Positions 33,547 to 43,907 of a stretch of 64,000 bases of DNA are shown piece by piece. This stretch comes from Gracilaria gracilis (taxonomy: Eukaryota > Rhodophyta > Florideophyceae > Gracilariales > Gracilariaceae). The notes below the pieces were generated by a model. That model ran no database searches, had not been told where the DNA came from, and saw only the letters and a list, made by a program, of their open reading frames with translations. Location of the stretch: the NCBI GenBank assembly GCA_030374805.1, contig JARGSG010000017.1, positions 186,001 to 250,000 of the forward strand, written 5' to 3'. The number at the start of each line of letters is the position of its first letter. The stretch's first letter is position 1. A program made the translations under genes and the position numbers.

Positions 33547-34209
33547 ATGTGGCAGCAGGAGGGCATGGCCATGATCTACAGGCGCAAAGCGCTGCATGAG
33601 TGGCCGAAAACGTTGCAAGGGAAGACGGGTCTCCTGGATTGGAACGAGATGTCGGCACTGGAGGCCCCTATGTGTGGCTGTCGCATTGGGAAGTCGTCGA
33701 TTCGTTTCCATGACGCAGGAATGGGAGTGTTTACCACGCGCCGCTTCATAAAGAACGAAGAGATATGTCTCTTTTACGGAACTCTAGTGTACCATGACTT
33801 AACGAAGAGGAAGGAGGTGCACAAGAAGTATGGGGAAGGGTTGTTAGAAGCCACCGCCGCACGTTTTCAAACTTATGCGATGGAGGTTAGTCTGCGAGGC
33901 GAGTTATTCCGGAAACTATCGGAAAGGAGACGAGAAGTACCTACAATCCCTGTATGGATTGTCCCCGCTCCATTTTCGTTGGGTGGAACATTTAACGACC
34001 CAAAACATATGGAAAGGGATAAAGATAGGGATGCAGTGGAGGATGGCTTGAAGCAGCGACGGACTGCCAACGTGGCGGTGAGTCGAACCCCAGGAACTGG
34101 GCGAACTGCACTTCAAATAAGAGAATACCGAATGCTTGCCGTCCGGTCACTTCGGGTTGTAGAAGTGGGAGAAGAGTTGTTTGCAGATTATGGAAGGGAG
34201 TACACATAG
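33547..34209 (+). CDS. SET-domain protein (putative lysine methyltransferase)
   Basis: An open frame of 220 codons, ATG at 33547, 120 bp after the methyltransferase frame and in another phase. Residues about 57–90 read FHDAGMGVFTTRRFIKNEEI, the GxGVF start of a SET domain, and the C-terminus reads VEVGEELFADYGREY, the GEELxxDYG end motif. The central NHSCxPN motif is not recognisable; TANVAVSR and the following segment take its place, so cofactor/catalytic competence is doubtful. No pre-SET or post-SET cysteines are visible. Placed beside a DNA methyltransferase, it suggests a chromatin-modifying cassette. It could be the C-terminal domain of the same ancestral protein separated by a frameshift. 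Confidence 0.68.
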   Translation: MWQQEGMAMIYRRKALHEWPKTLQGKTGLLDWNEMSALEAPMCGCRIGKSSIRFHDAGMGVFTTRRFIKNEEICLFYGTLVYHDLTKRKEVHKKYGEGLLEATAARFQTYAMEVSLRGELFRKLSERRREVPTIPVWIVPAPFSLGGTFNDPKHMERDKDRDAVEDGLKQRRTANVAVSRTPGTGRTALQIREYRMLAVRSLRVVEVGEELFADYGREYT

Positions 34210-34731
34210 GGTACGTCTTCGAATCCTATAGTAGTCGGCTAGAGCTCAATTGATTCATGAATAATAGAACCGAAAAGTGTACCGTAGTATGTGTAAAAAT
34301 CAAATTGTGCACATTTTATTACACTTTCTCTCTAACTCTCGTGTTCTACAGGGGAGGGCGAGAACTCCCCCGGTGAGTGGGTGTCGTCACTTTTATCATC
34401 CAGTGACGTGAACAAAATGGGGATAGGATTCAGGGGAGTGGGTTGACGTTCAAGTACATAGAATGGAAGATACTGCGTACATGTGATATCATGTGAAAGT
34501 GTAACAGTTTTTGGCAGTGAAGTTTCGTACAGGAAGCGAAATTTCCGTGCCAATTTTCTGAAAGTGATTCCGAAAAGTACTAAAACGGTGCGATATTTCT
34601 ACCACACGTCTAGTGGAGGTGTGCGTTTCACGGGGGACCTGCGATCACGTCGAGCGGCGAACACGTCTTGCGGCGAGCGGCGACAACATCTAGAGCGCAC
34701 CGCCGGGCGCATCGTCGTCGTCCGATTCCAT
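34210..34731. other. Spacer with likely promoter of the next cargo gene
   Basis: AT-rich to about 34600, then GC-rich with CGAGCG/GGCGAG runs before the next ATG. No gene recognised. Confidence 0.25.
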
Positions 34732-37010
34732 ATGAAGAAACGTAAAACGAGAAGTACAAATGCGAATGCGGAGGATGCAAGCGGACGCGCGTCAAAAAGG
34801 CGAAGGCGTGCAGAGATGGTAAGTCGGGGTCGCGAGAATGGCTTGGGTAGTACTACGCGTGCGCCTCGAAACGGCGATGTGGAAAATGGCGAGGGCGGTA
34901 ATTGGGCGTACTTCGCGCCCTCCTCGAAGTAGATTACGGGGGAAAGGTAGAAAAAATACGTGGGGACGTGATCGAGGCCGACCTTTGGAGCGAACCGAGC
35001 GAACCGGGCGAACCGAGCGAACCGAGCGAACCGAGCGCACCGAGCAAACGGAGCGAACCCAGCGAACCGAGCGAACGGTAAGTGCTTTGGTAACACAAGC
35101 TACTCCGCTTCCACATGAGATGGGAAATGGAGGAGGGAAAAGCAGGGGAGGGATGGAAGGAAGGAAAGGGTATGATGCGCGGGGCGGTAGGGATAGAAGT
35201 GGGCGGCGAAGGGGCGATGATTCCACGCAAGTTGTAGAAGAAGGCGAGTGTGGAGATGTCATAGAGAAGGGGAGGGAGTGTCGCAGTGGGGGGGAGGGAA
35301 GGGCGATGGCAAGAAATACTAGTGGGATAGTTAGCCGTGGTATTCGAGGGAAGGAGGGAGAGAGTGGCTGGGAATGGCGTTCGAGAGCGGAGGGGTCGCG
35401 AAAGAGAAGTGGAAGGAGGCGGTCAGGAGGCGAGGAACGAGGGCATGGAGGTTGTGGTTGATGTTAGAAGGAATCGAATGGTTGGCAGAGAAAGAACTGG
35501 TGGACCGCGACATACTGCGATGCGGGAGGAAGAGGAAGTGGGCGGTATGAGGCATATGAGGGAGCACGGAAACGCAGAGGACAATGGGGGGCGAATTGGG
35601 CGTGTGGGCGATGGAATGGGGAGCCACACCAATGTGGAGAGGATGGAATGGCTCCGAGACAATTTGCCCGGGAGATTTGTAGGACGTAGCAGTGGTGGAT
35701 CAGTGATTGAAAATGTGAGAGACAATATACCAGTGGATGGGAGGGTATTCGAAGGAGAAGATGTCGTTGTCGGAAACAGGCATAGAACTGGAGAGAACTT
35801 GGTGGAAACCACGGTACGAACGCCTGAAGGAATACGTGTGAGGCATATTGCCGTTCGGATTGAGGACGATATGCATGAAGCAGGAGTCGAAGATTCTGGG
35901 GATTATGGAGAGAGGAACGGAGCAAGGGAAATGGGAACTACAGGAATAGCAGAAGGAGATGAAGAGAACTTACGCGTGTTGCCAAGGTCTGCACTGGTTG
36001 AGAGGGTGAATTCGTTGAAAGGGAAGCTGGAAAATATGAAGGAGGATCACTATACCATGATGGTGAGTTTGAAGCTCACGCAGAAATAATTGGAACGGGT
36101 GATGGAGAAGCTGAAGCAGCAAAATGTGTTGATTGAAAGTTTAAGGGAGACTGTGAAAGGTAGGAAGCGAAGGGGGTGTGGGAAGGAAGTAAAGGGGCGT
36201 CGAAAACATGATATAGAGGTGCCAGAATGTTTTAACGGATTTGCAAGGGCTGTATATGATAAGATTCTCCACTATGCGAAGTTGGAGGCGTCAGAACTCG
36301 GTTCTGACACGGAGAACGTTGGTAGGAGCTGGGAGAACAGGAGTGAGACGGTGGGAGAAAGTAGGGAGGGCAGCATATTTGTGGTTGTGGAGAAGGAGAT
36401 GGTACCTCGGTGCTCGTATCAAGTGGCATATGGGATGAGGGCGTATACACCATCACCGGAGGGAGGAAGTGATGTGCTGTTGAAGTATGTGGTGGAGACG
36501 GAAATAATGGGAGATACTTGGGAGACGATACGAGAAGCGGGAAGGAAACAGGAGTGTGTGGATAATGTGAGTGTGGACAAGTTTCTGAGGCAGCGGATGA
36601 AGCAGACATTAGGCGATGTGATTGGGGTGCGGAAGCGGGCGGCTCGCGACAAGTTATTCTCCATCCTTGGATATGATTTGATTGCGAAACGTGCGAAACC
36701 TACTGAGGGGAATGAGCTATCGGAAGAGCTAAAGCAGCAGATGGGGGAGGCGCGCGAGAAGCTGATGGGAAGGGGGGAGGGCGAGGGGAATGAGTTGTGT
36801 GCGTGGAGAACGAGCCGGTTTAAAGACCTTGCGTATTCCGGGTCTCGTGCGGTTGGGCCACCATGGGAGGTTGATGATGAAGGTATGCACTTCAAGAATG
36901 AGATGGCGGTAGCAGTGTTGGAGGAATATATGGGATACGTAGTTGAGAGGCAAACTAACGGTGAGCGGCAGTACGTGGATGGGACCGTGATGCACCTTGG
37001 CTGGACTTGA
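34732..37010 (+). pseudogene. Cargo protein with ERT tripeptide repeat and coiled coil, broken
   Basis: The probable start ATG 34732 opens a very basic N-terminus (MKKRKTRSTNANAED, KRRRRAEM). The frame is lost near 34930. It resumes through an ERT tripeptide repeat (34986–35076), an Arg/Gly-rich middle, then 35337–36089 with coiled-coil ALVERVNSLKGKLENMKEDH. An in-frame TAA at 36087–36089 interrupts the coil, which continues as LERVMEKLKQQNVLIESLRE to a TGA at 37008–37010. The distal half is a folded-looking region (QRMKQTLGDVIGVRKRAARDK, FKNEMAVAVLEEYMGY). No known family. Architecture resembles a DNA-binding accessory (BEN/tnpA-like) protein, but this is inference. Confidence 0.5.
34986..35076 (+). 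repeat. 9-bp tandem repeat (gaaccgagc), about ten units
   Basis: Imperfect copies of gaaccgagc in phase with codons encode repeating Glu-Arg-Thr. A microsatellite inside the coding frame that changes length in 3-residue steps. Confidence 0.85.
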
Positions 37011-37110
37011 CGCCTGGGTTGTCTGTGTGGTGAAAACTATGAACGAGGTTGTGGAACGTTGAGAGCAAAGACAGCTTTTTTTATCTACTTTATAAGGGAA
37101 GTATCTACCT

Positions 37111-37455
37111 ATGGCTGTTGAAGGAATACTGGGGGTGGCCTGGCAATCGCTACAGGAGGAGCATGCCGAGGAGTTTGAGAACGATGGGTTTGTAGATGGA
37201 GATCCGCGGTGTTTGTCGGGAAACCCTGGGAGAACTGTGACAGTTGAGCTGTGGGTACCATCGAGGGAGAAGATATACCTAGCTGTGAGGGAGGACTATT
37301 TTATGGCAAAACTAACACGGAGACTAGATGCAGTTCTTGATTGTTACACAGCGGCCTGTCGACCGGAGGACGCGAGTTTCGGGCGATGGGTGAAACACCG
37401 GGCGGAACGCAGGGAAGGGACAGGGGTTGATGGTAGGGAAGAGGCGGGCTATTAA
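37111..37455 (+). CDS. Small hypothetical cargo ORF
   Basis: 114 codons from ATG 37111. It contains VTVELWVPSREKIYLAVRED and FGRWVKHRAERREG. It follows the ERT/coiled-coil gene by 100 bp on the same strand and ends tail-to-tail with the transposase, so it may be a last exon of the former. No family recognised. Confidence 0.35.
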   Translation: MAVEGILGVAWQSLQEEHAEEFENDGFVDGDPRCLSGNPGRTVTVELWVPSREKIYLAVREDYFMAKLTRRLDAVLDCYTAACRPEDASFGRWVKHRAERREGTGVDGREEAGY

Positions 37456-37614
37456 GGGTAGGGTGAGGTGCAGTGAGGGGGGAAGGGGTGGAGGTATGTG
37501 TGGGATGTGGAAGAGATGCTTCTTCTTTCTCATGTCATGCGTATCTTCACTCCTTCCAATTGAGAGGAAGCGGGTCGAAATTTTTATGAAGCTGAGGCTA
37601 ACAGGAAATAGAGG

Positions 37615-40600
37615 CTACGTGTTGGATGGGAAATAAGGCTTGGCGGTGGGGTCTTGATATAACAGATTGAGATAGAATCGGTGAGAGCGCCAGTGTAGAC
37701 GAGAAGTGAAGGGAGGAGCGGGGTAGTTCTGGCTGAGAACATGAACGGAGCCGAGGATGGAGGAAGAAAGGATGAGTCCATACCAAGGGGAAACGTTATC
37801 GGAAATGGAATGGGTAGAGATAGGAACTGGGTGGATGGTGTGGTTATGTTCGTCGTCTGTTGCCCATCGGAGGCAGACGCAGTTGAGGGTGAAATCGACG
37901 TCGTCGCTGGGTGGGACGAGTTCCATGAACTGGACGAAGGCGAACTCCTTGGGAGAAGAAGTTGAAGAAGAAAGGGCGAAACGAAGAAGGGAGATGAGTT
38001 TGCAGACCCAGACGATGGATGTGGAGGGGCAGGAGGTGGTGCCGGCGACGAGAACGTGGGAGAACTTTGGGGACTTGAATGGACCGAAGGAGGGGGTGGC
38101 AAAAATTCGTTGAATGATGGAAACAGGAGGATCCTGGAGGGTGAGCTCGTTCCGCTCTTCAATATAGTTGTCGAGTGTTTGGATGTAACCGCCGACGACG
38201 TAAGCGAAGTTGACTATGGTGAGTCGAGCCTGACGGAGGGCGCGGGAGTTGTCAGTGAGCTGTAGGACTTCGAGAGAGAGGGTGATGAAGGATGGGAGGG
38301 CGTCTCTTCCGAATTGTGCAAGAATGGATAGGGTATCGGGGGGAAGAGGTTTTGAAGAGATTTGTAAGGGAGGTGAGGATTGGAGCGAATGAATTTGTGG
38401 GCAGTGATTAGGTCAGCGAAGGAGATGTGTTTCCCATCACGGACGAAACCGGGTTCTCGGGATTGGACGGGAGAAGTGAGGCCAGGGGAGGAGGAGGTTA
38501 TGGAAGGGTTTATGGAGACGGGATTGGAGTCCTTGATGGCGTTGGAGCGGTGGATGGCACGAATGGTTTCTTGATGTGCGGTGGACCTGCGCTTTGGGGT
38601 TTTGGAGTAGTGGGTCTTGAAGAGGGTGTGGGCGTGCTCGAATATGCCGGCATCATTGAAGTGGAGGCCTCCGAAGCGGCGAATGTCCTCGACAAGGTGG
38701 TCGAGGAGGTGGAACTTGAGGGTTCCGAGGCTGGAAGTTTGGTGGGGGCCGAGGACGAGTACGGCTGTGCGCTTGAAGGAGCGAATTTGGTTGTGGAGGT
38801 CGGTGAGGCGGGCGTCGGTCCATTCGGTGAAGGTGTTGTATCGCATGAAGGCGAGGAGGAGGTCTGAGTACTTGGAGAAGACGGAAGTGATGGGAGCTGA
38901 ATCGACTTCGTCACAGCATCGGTCGAAGAAGGTGCCGATGAAGGTGAAGACCATGTCGAGTGCGCGGTAGTCTTTTGCTTCGAGCATTCCCCGCAAGCCG
39001 TCGGTAGTGAAGAAACCGTTGAGAGTTCGACCGTTGTCGGAAGTGGAGAAGTCGATGTGGAGTCCGTTTGTGGGGGAGTGCTTTTCGATGGCGGAGAGGA
39101 TGGTGTTTGAATGTTTGAGGATGGAAGTGCGGACGCAGTTGAAGGGGCGACGGGACTTGGAGGAACGGTGGGTGGTGAAGAGTGCTTCTGAGCGGAGTCT
39201 CTCGGTGGCGGTGAGCTTGATGAGCTTGGAGACGCCGAGGTGGAAGTTGTGGAGTGGTTCGAAGGTGAAGATGTTGTAAGGGGAGAGGAGTGCGGTGATG
39301 TTGAGAAGATGGTATGATTGGAAGAGTGAGGATTACTTTGCAAGGGAGAGGGAGTGGAGGGCTTCAAGGGCTTTTTTTTTGTGTTGCGGGAGATTCTGGG
39401 CTTACGAGCAAGGAGAGCGTCTTGTGATTGTTGGAGGAGAGTGGAGTGTGATTTGCGTGCTGCGAGGGTCTGGTGCTGAGTTCGGGGGGAAGGGGATTGA
39501 ATGTGTGGGGGGAGGTCTGGGCGGTAGGCGGTGCATTTATGACAAGGGTGTTGGGGGCGGGTTCCGTGGGAGATGGCGAGGATGTCTTTTGCTGCGAGGA
39601 TGTTAGCGCAGTAGCTGGCGATGATTGGGTGACAGTGACGGAGAACGCCATGGGCGTCACGGAAGAGGAAGCCGTTGAGACCGGAGGAGAGGAAGAGGCC
39701 GAGGACGTTGGAGATGGCGAGCTGAATGAGTTCTATTTTCTTGTGGTGGGGGATGTGAGAGGAGGTTTGAGGGATGGAGTCGTGGTCTTGGGAGGGGTTG
39801 GTTGGGAGGAAGGAGGTTGGCAAGTATCCGAGAAGGGTGAGGTGTTCGGTGATGCACTTGCGACGGAAGGCATCGGAGAAGTTGAGAAGGGTGATGTGAA
39901 GGAGGTAGGGGGTGATGGAAGAGAAGTTGAGAGAGGTGGAGGGCTTGTCGGAGTATATTTGGACTAAGCCGATGAAGGAGTCGATACCAGTGGAATCGGG
40001 GGTGTGCCAGATGCAGGAGTTGTTGGAGGAGTGCATGATTGCGGCTTTGAGGGCGGGGACTGCTTCTTTTCCGAGGGTGGAGGCTATGGGGTGGGCGAAA
40101 GCGGGAGAGCTGGAAGGGGTTGTGTGGGAGACGGGGTGGAAGAAGGTGTTGTGGAAGTATGCGAAGGCGAGTTGTTGTTTGAGGACCTGGATGGGGTCCT
40201 TTCGGAAGATGGTGGTGGAGAAGAGCTGCTGTGGGTCGGAGAGTGTGGTGGAAGCGAAGCTGATGTTGCTGACACGGTGCTTGAAGGGGTTTCTCTGCAG
40301 CTCCAGGCACTGGGTGGCGGAGGAGACGGGGTTGTGGAAGGCGGATTTGGAGAAGGCGGGATCGTGGAGGAGGAAGATGAGTTCGTCAGTCTTTCAGAGG
40401 CCAAGGGAGGAGGCTATAGAAGAAATGTAGAGGACCATGCGTTTGAGGGGGGGTTGTTGAGGAGGGGGAGGAGGAGAGGGGGAGATGGAGCAGACAGGGG
40501 TGTTGGCGATGTGGTAGGCGTCCTGGGTGTGGTGGGAGAGGGAGAGTTGCTGGTGGTGGTAGGAGTCATCGTCTGCGATGGGGACGTTCTCGGAAGGGCG

Positions 40601-40802
40601 GTTTGTGTGAGGGGGAGGTGTATGGAGGTGGGGGGGTAGACTTGTGAAGCTTGATGCGTGGGGGGAAGTGGGGAAGGCCTCCGCCTGGGGAGAGGAAACG
40701 CTTGTCTGGGTTGAGGCGATTGGGGCATCTTCTTTGGTGCCTTTGGATGGCGGGAAAGGTGCGGGCGAAGAAGGAGCAGCCTTCAAAGCAGTAGTTCAGC
40801 AT
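37615..40802 (-). pseudogene. Plavaka/CACTA-like (KDZ-related) transposase, broken
   Basis: Read right to left from ATG 40802–40800. A C2H2 zinc finger opens the protein (MLNYCFEGCSFFARTFPAIQ, then H-x-x-x-x-C). After a frame change near 40580 and a Pro/Ser-rich linker there is a TGA at about 40394. Next come IYSDKPSTSLN, LLGYLPTSF, GLNGFLFRDAHGVLRHCHP, SHGTRPQHPCHKC, which match fungal Plavaka transposases. A frame slip at an A9 tract (39369–39377) and a TAA shortly after lead into EPLHNFHLGVSK, SSLGTLKFHLLDHLVEDIRR, FNDAGIFEHAHTLFKTHYSK. A further slip near 38300 leads into GRDALPSFITLSLEVLQL and DFTLNCVCLRW to 37615. Total about 1,060 residues. The family call is confident; this copy is dead. 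Confidence 0.8.
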
Positions 40803-41109
40803 GGCGGGGAAGGTTGGGCGGTGTTGGAGAGGATTGGGGGTACGTAGCGGGGAGCGTAATATGGTGCACGGACGGTGGGACAGAGTGATGGGGATGATTG
40901 CACGTGATTCGAAGGCGTTTCATATATTTAGTATACGAATGCCTGATGTGAAAGGTGTTCACTAGTGAACCGATCTCCACAAACTGAAAAGGTATTCGAT
41001 CTATTTGTATACTCCTATTACTATTCGATAAACAGCTATTTAAGTTTCTATCTAAGTGTCTATCTCGCTACTCGCCCCGTATATATGAACGTAGGTGACA
41101 CTAACACAC

Positions 41110-41344
41110 TTACATTGTGCTGCGAAACCACCATAAACGAAAGAAGTATGCTAGTTTCCGTTCCATCCAAACTAGCAAAGATGGAAACAATTTGGAGTAA
41201 TTCTTTCGAAAAAAACTAGCACAAGTGGAAAGGTGGAAATATTTTCGGAAATTAGCACTTCCAAATTTGGATAAATTTACCGGTTTTTCGTTTGTTTTAA
41301 TTCGGTCATTTTTGACAGCCAAACTGGCATTCCGATAACACCGA
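41110..41344. repeat. Right terminal inverted repeat and subterminal motifs of the giant element
   Basis: Ends GCATTCCGATAACACCGA at 41344, the inverse of the left terminus with a few mismatches. Copies of gctagt/actagc occur at about 41150, 41175 and 41215, mirroring those at 22050–22110. Confidence 0.72.
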
Positions 41345-41404
41345 CGTACCGCGCGGAACCTGATCTACTACAACAGAGATTCTATTTGAACGAATATGGC
41401 TTGT

Positions 41405-42625
41405 TAACTAACAGGAAAGACTAATGGTACGGCTACCAATCTCTTCATCGCCATCAACACCATCACTTCCCGCTAACACCTCCTTGTCTATTTCTTCCTC
41501 ATTCTCTTCATCTTGATGTTGAGTTAATTCCCGAATAACGTGCGGAATGGGCTTGACTTTATTCTTTTCAAGCCAGCATTTGACACAGTGGCTATAGCGC
41601 TATGGATAGTTGATGTACTTCTTACAAAAGGAACAAGAAAACTTCTTTCTTTTCCCAAAAATTACCTTATTTCTTGGATCATCTATGTGTCTATTTAGAA
41701 CGCGACCGAGTTTCTCCTTTGGTGTCTCATTGGAGAACACGACTCCACGAGACTCTTTGCGTGTCTTCGTTTGTAAATGGTTTATGAGCTCCTGACGACT
41801 CGAAAACCCTTTGTCGCTGCCACCGCTACAGTGCACGCATTTGGTGCTCCCCTCTGGGCTGAGATGAAAATACTTTCCTACCTTCACCAAAGCATCACAA
41901 CCACATTGACAATAAATTGCTATGGCACATAGTGTTGTTGAAACAACCTTAACCCAATGGGTACCAGTTTCCTTAGTTCCAACATAAGTAACCTATGGCC
42001 CACCCCTGCGAGCCTCTCTTGCAGTACTCGCGGCAACATTCGTGCCTGACGCAGTGGCGCCCATGCGGCGAGGTGCTGGTGAAGTGGCGGCGGTGCCGCG
42101 AGGAGTAGAGGCGGTACGAGGGAGCAAAGGCCCGGCAAAAGAAGCACCTTGAGTGCTCCGGCGCCTCGAGGGGGTTAGAGAGGAAGCCGGCTCTCCGGAC
42201 GATGTGTTGTTCGCCGTGGGGGTTGCGGGTGGGGCCAAAGACGAAGTAGGGGAAGGACGAACGCTCCGATTAGAGTGAGATGGCTGTCTCGATTGCGGCG
42301 GGCCAGACCCTGTGACTGATTAACTGCTGGAATTTCAGATGAGGCTGGGTCAAGACGGAGTGGGCTCGGTAGTGTGATACCAGCTTTCGGTACGGACGGT
42401 GTCGTTGGCAACGCTCCACGGTCCGCAGGAAGGGCCCGGGCTCTCAGTTGCTTGAACGAATGTCCGTCGTGGGGCTTTCTTTCCGATAGTTCTTCTCGGC
42501 TTACTGGGCACAGACATGCGGGCGTTGCCCGTTACGCAAGAGCGATGCCTCGAAACACCAGTTGGTGGCGTGGCTTCGGCGTTTTCAATTTGCCGGGCTG
42601 GGGCGCGACGCTTTCTTCCAGTCAT
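41405..42625 (-). pseudogene. Cys/His zinc-finger protein, broken by two in-frame TAG codons
   Basis: Starts at ATG 42625–42623 (MTGRKRRAPARQIENAEA), basic and Pro/Ser-rich with frame changes near 42350 and 42230. It then continues in one frame from about 42238 to 41405 interrupted only by TAG at 41993–41995 and 41600–41602. Beyond them are CQCGCDALVKVGKYFHLSPE, KCVHCSGGSDKGF…ELINHLQTK, KKFSCSFCKKY and SHCVKCWLEKNK, paired Cys/His ligands like BED-type or C2H2 fingers in transposase N-termini, then an acidic tail. It may be an accessory or N-terminal part of a transposase whose core is missing; the MULE-like gene upstream on the same strand is a possible partner. Confidence 0.5.
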
Positions 42626-43475
42626 AGCAGAAGTCGTGAACGAGAAAGATTAACTTTCAACCACAGTGCCAACTTAGTGTGCACTTATATGGTTTGCAGT
42701 CTTCGATCTCGTCGACGAGAACAGTTATCAATTTTTAACGTACCATGAAGGTATGAACGGAACTAAACGTGTTAAGTTTTAAATTATCTCTCGAAAACCA
42801 AATAAATTAGTACTATTTCCCGTATTCACATCCGTTAGTGGGCAAAAGACGAAATTCAATATACTCCATAATGCCTGAGAAGTACAAGATATACTGATCT
42901 TTATCTATGTAAATTTATCAAACAATTTTATGCATTTTGGTCATCTGCCGGAAATTATGACCATCTCCAACATACAGACCCATTTTTTCTGCTCATACGT
43001 CTAAATAAACACATGCGCTATGCCAATTGAGACATAAGAGAAAAATATGTCATTGGCGTATCTAACCTAAAATATTGTATTCTTTAGTTAGACTATCTAA
43101 CCCAATATTTCATTAGTATGATTGGCAAATGGTTATATTTTTTCGTACAAATAATATATCTAGATATGTAACTTATCAGTTTGAAATATGGTAATATGTC
43201 TTTTTATTCCCAGACACACTAGAATATCTCACCGATGTCTCTGACAAATGCTAGCATGATATTTCCATAAATAAAACATTTTATTAGTGTGAAGGCGTAG
43301 TTTATATAAAGGAAGTGATACATATCAAAATTCTTATACTTTACTACAACATTCTGGATGGCGTTGTTTACCTATTTGGGTAGTACTATTTCTCGTTTTG
43401 TTCTAATACCTTGGTCAACATCTTCTCAAGCCTTTCAATCTTTAAGTGCAGTGTGTCAATAATTTTCGTTTGCTC
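42626..43475. other. AT-rich gene-free stretch
   Basis: Strongly AT-rich, particularly 42780–43440. No coding potential or repeat structure that I can support. Confidence 0.35.
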
Positions 43476-43757
43476 TTACTTGTCCTTTCTCTTCTTTCGA
43501 ATGGTTGATGCCTTTTTTGCCTTCTTCAGTTGCTGGGCTTCAACTGGATTGTCATCAATTACAATCACTTCCTTAATATTTCTTTTTCTTGCTTTAGACT
43601 GGGTGCGCCTCCATTCTGGTCTGGATATCTTCTGATAAACGTGCAAAGGAGAACTTTTGTTAAGATTCCTGGGATCGGTTTCATCAACCTCTCTCAACAT
43701 CGGCAAAGCATCCATAAACTGTAACCCCCGGTCATGTTTCATAGCAAACTTCGGCAA
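43476..43757 (-). CDS. Small basic ORF, possibly a 3' exon of the MULE-like gene
   Basis: 93 codons ending in a Lys/Arg-rich tail (QQLKKAKKASTIRKKRKDK), with IKEVIVIDDNPVEAQ before it, a SUMO-interaction-like hydrophobic/acidic run. It lies 150 bp downstream of the end of the MULE-like transposase on the same strand, so splicing to it is possible but I cannot show a clean donor. Confidence 0.3.
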   Translation of the reverse strand: MPKFAMKHDRGLQFMDALPMLREVDETDPRNLNKSSPLHVYQKISRPEWRRTQSKARKRNIKEVIVIDDNPVEAQQLKKAKKASTIRKKRKDK

Positions 43758-43907
43758 TGATTTTAGCCCGTTATGGTATGATTAGTTCACATTAGTTTCA
43801 AAAAGAAGGGCTCGATGTCTCTCAGCTAAAGGTATAGAGCAGCTAAACTTCTGAAACTATAATATGAATGCACACTCATTGCTGTCCAACCAGGTCGCAA
43901 AGGTGTT

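Larger units (their letters stand above)
22022..41344. mobile_element. Giant (about 19.3 kb) Plavaka/CACTA-like transposon with multi-gene cargo
   Basis: Left end TCGGTGTTCTCAGAATGC at 22022; right end is its imperfect inverse, GCATTCCGATAACACCGA, ending at 41344. Both ends then carry several ctag-containing subterminal motifs (gctagtt, aaaactagc). A second copy starts at 61396 with the same end and the same first two genes, while sequence upstream of 22020 and of 61394 is unrelated, which fixes the left boundary. CG flanks both sides (22020–22021, 41345–41346) and may be a 2-bp duplication or part of the repeat. Inside: coiled-coil gene (−), oxidoreductase (+), large cargo gene with oxygenase-like part (−), hairpin centre, DNA methyltransferase (+), SET gene (+), ERT-repeat gene (+), transposase (−). 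Confidence 0.8.

Noticed and set aside
39473-40639. Plus-strand Gly/Val/Glu-rich frames of 160–210 codons
   Set aside because: Antisense shadows of the Ser/Pro-rich minus-strand transposase, which has the recognisable motifs.
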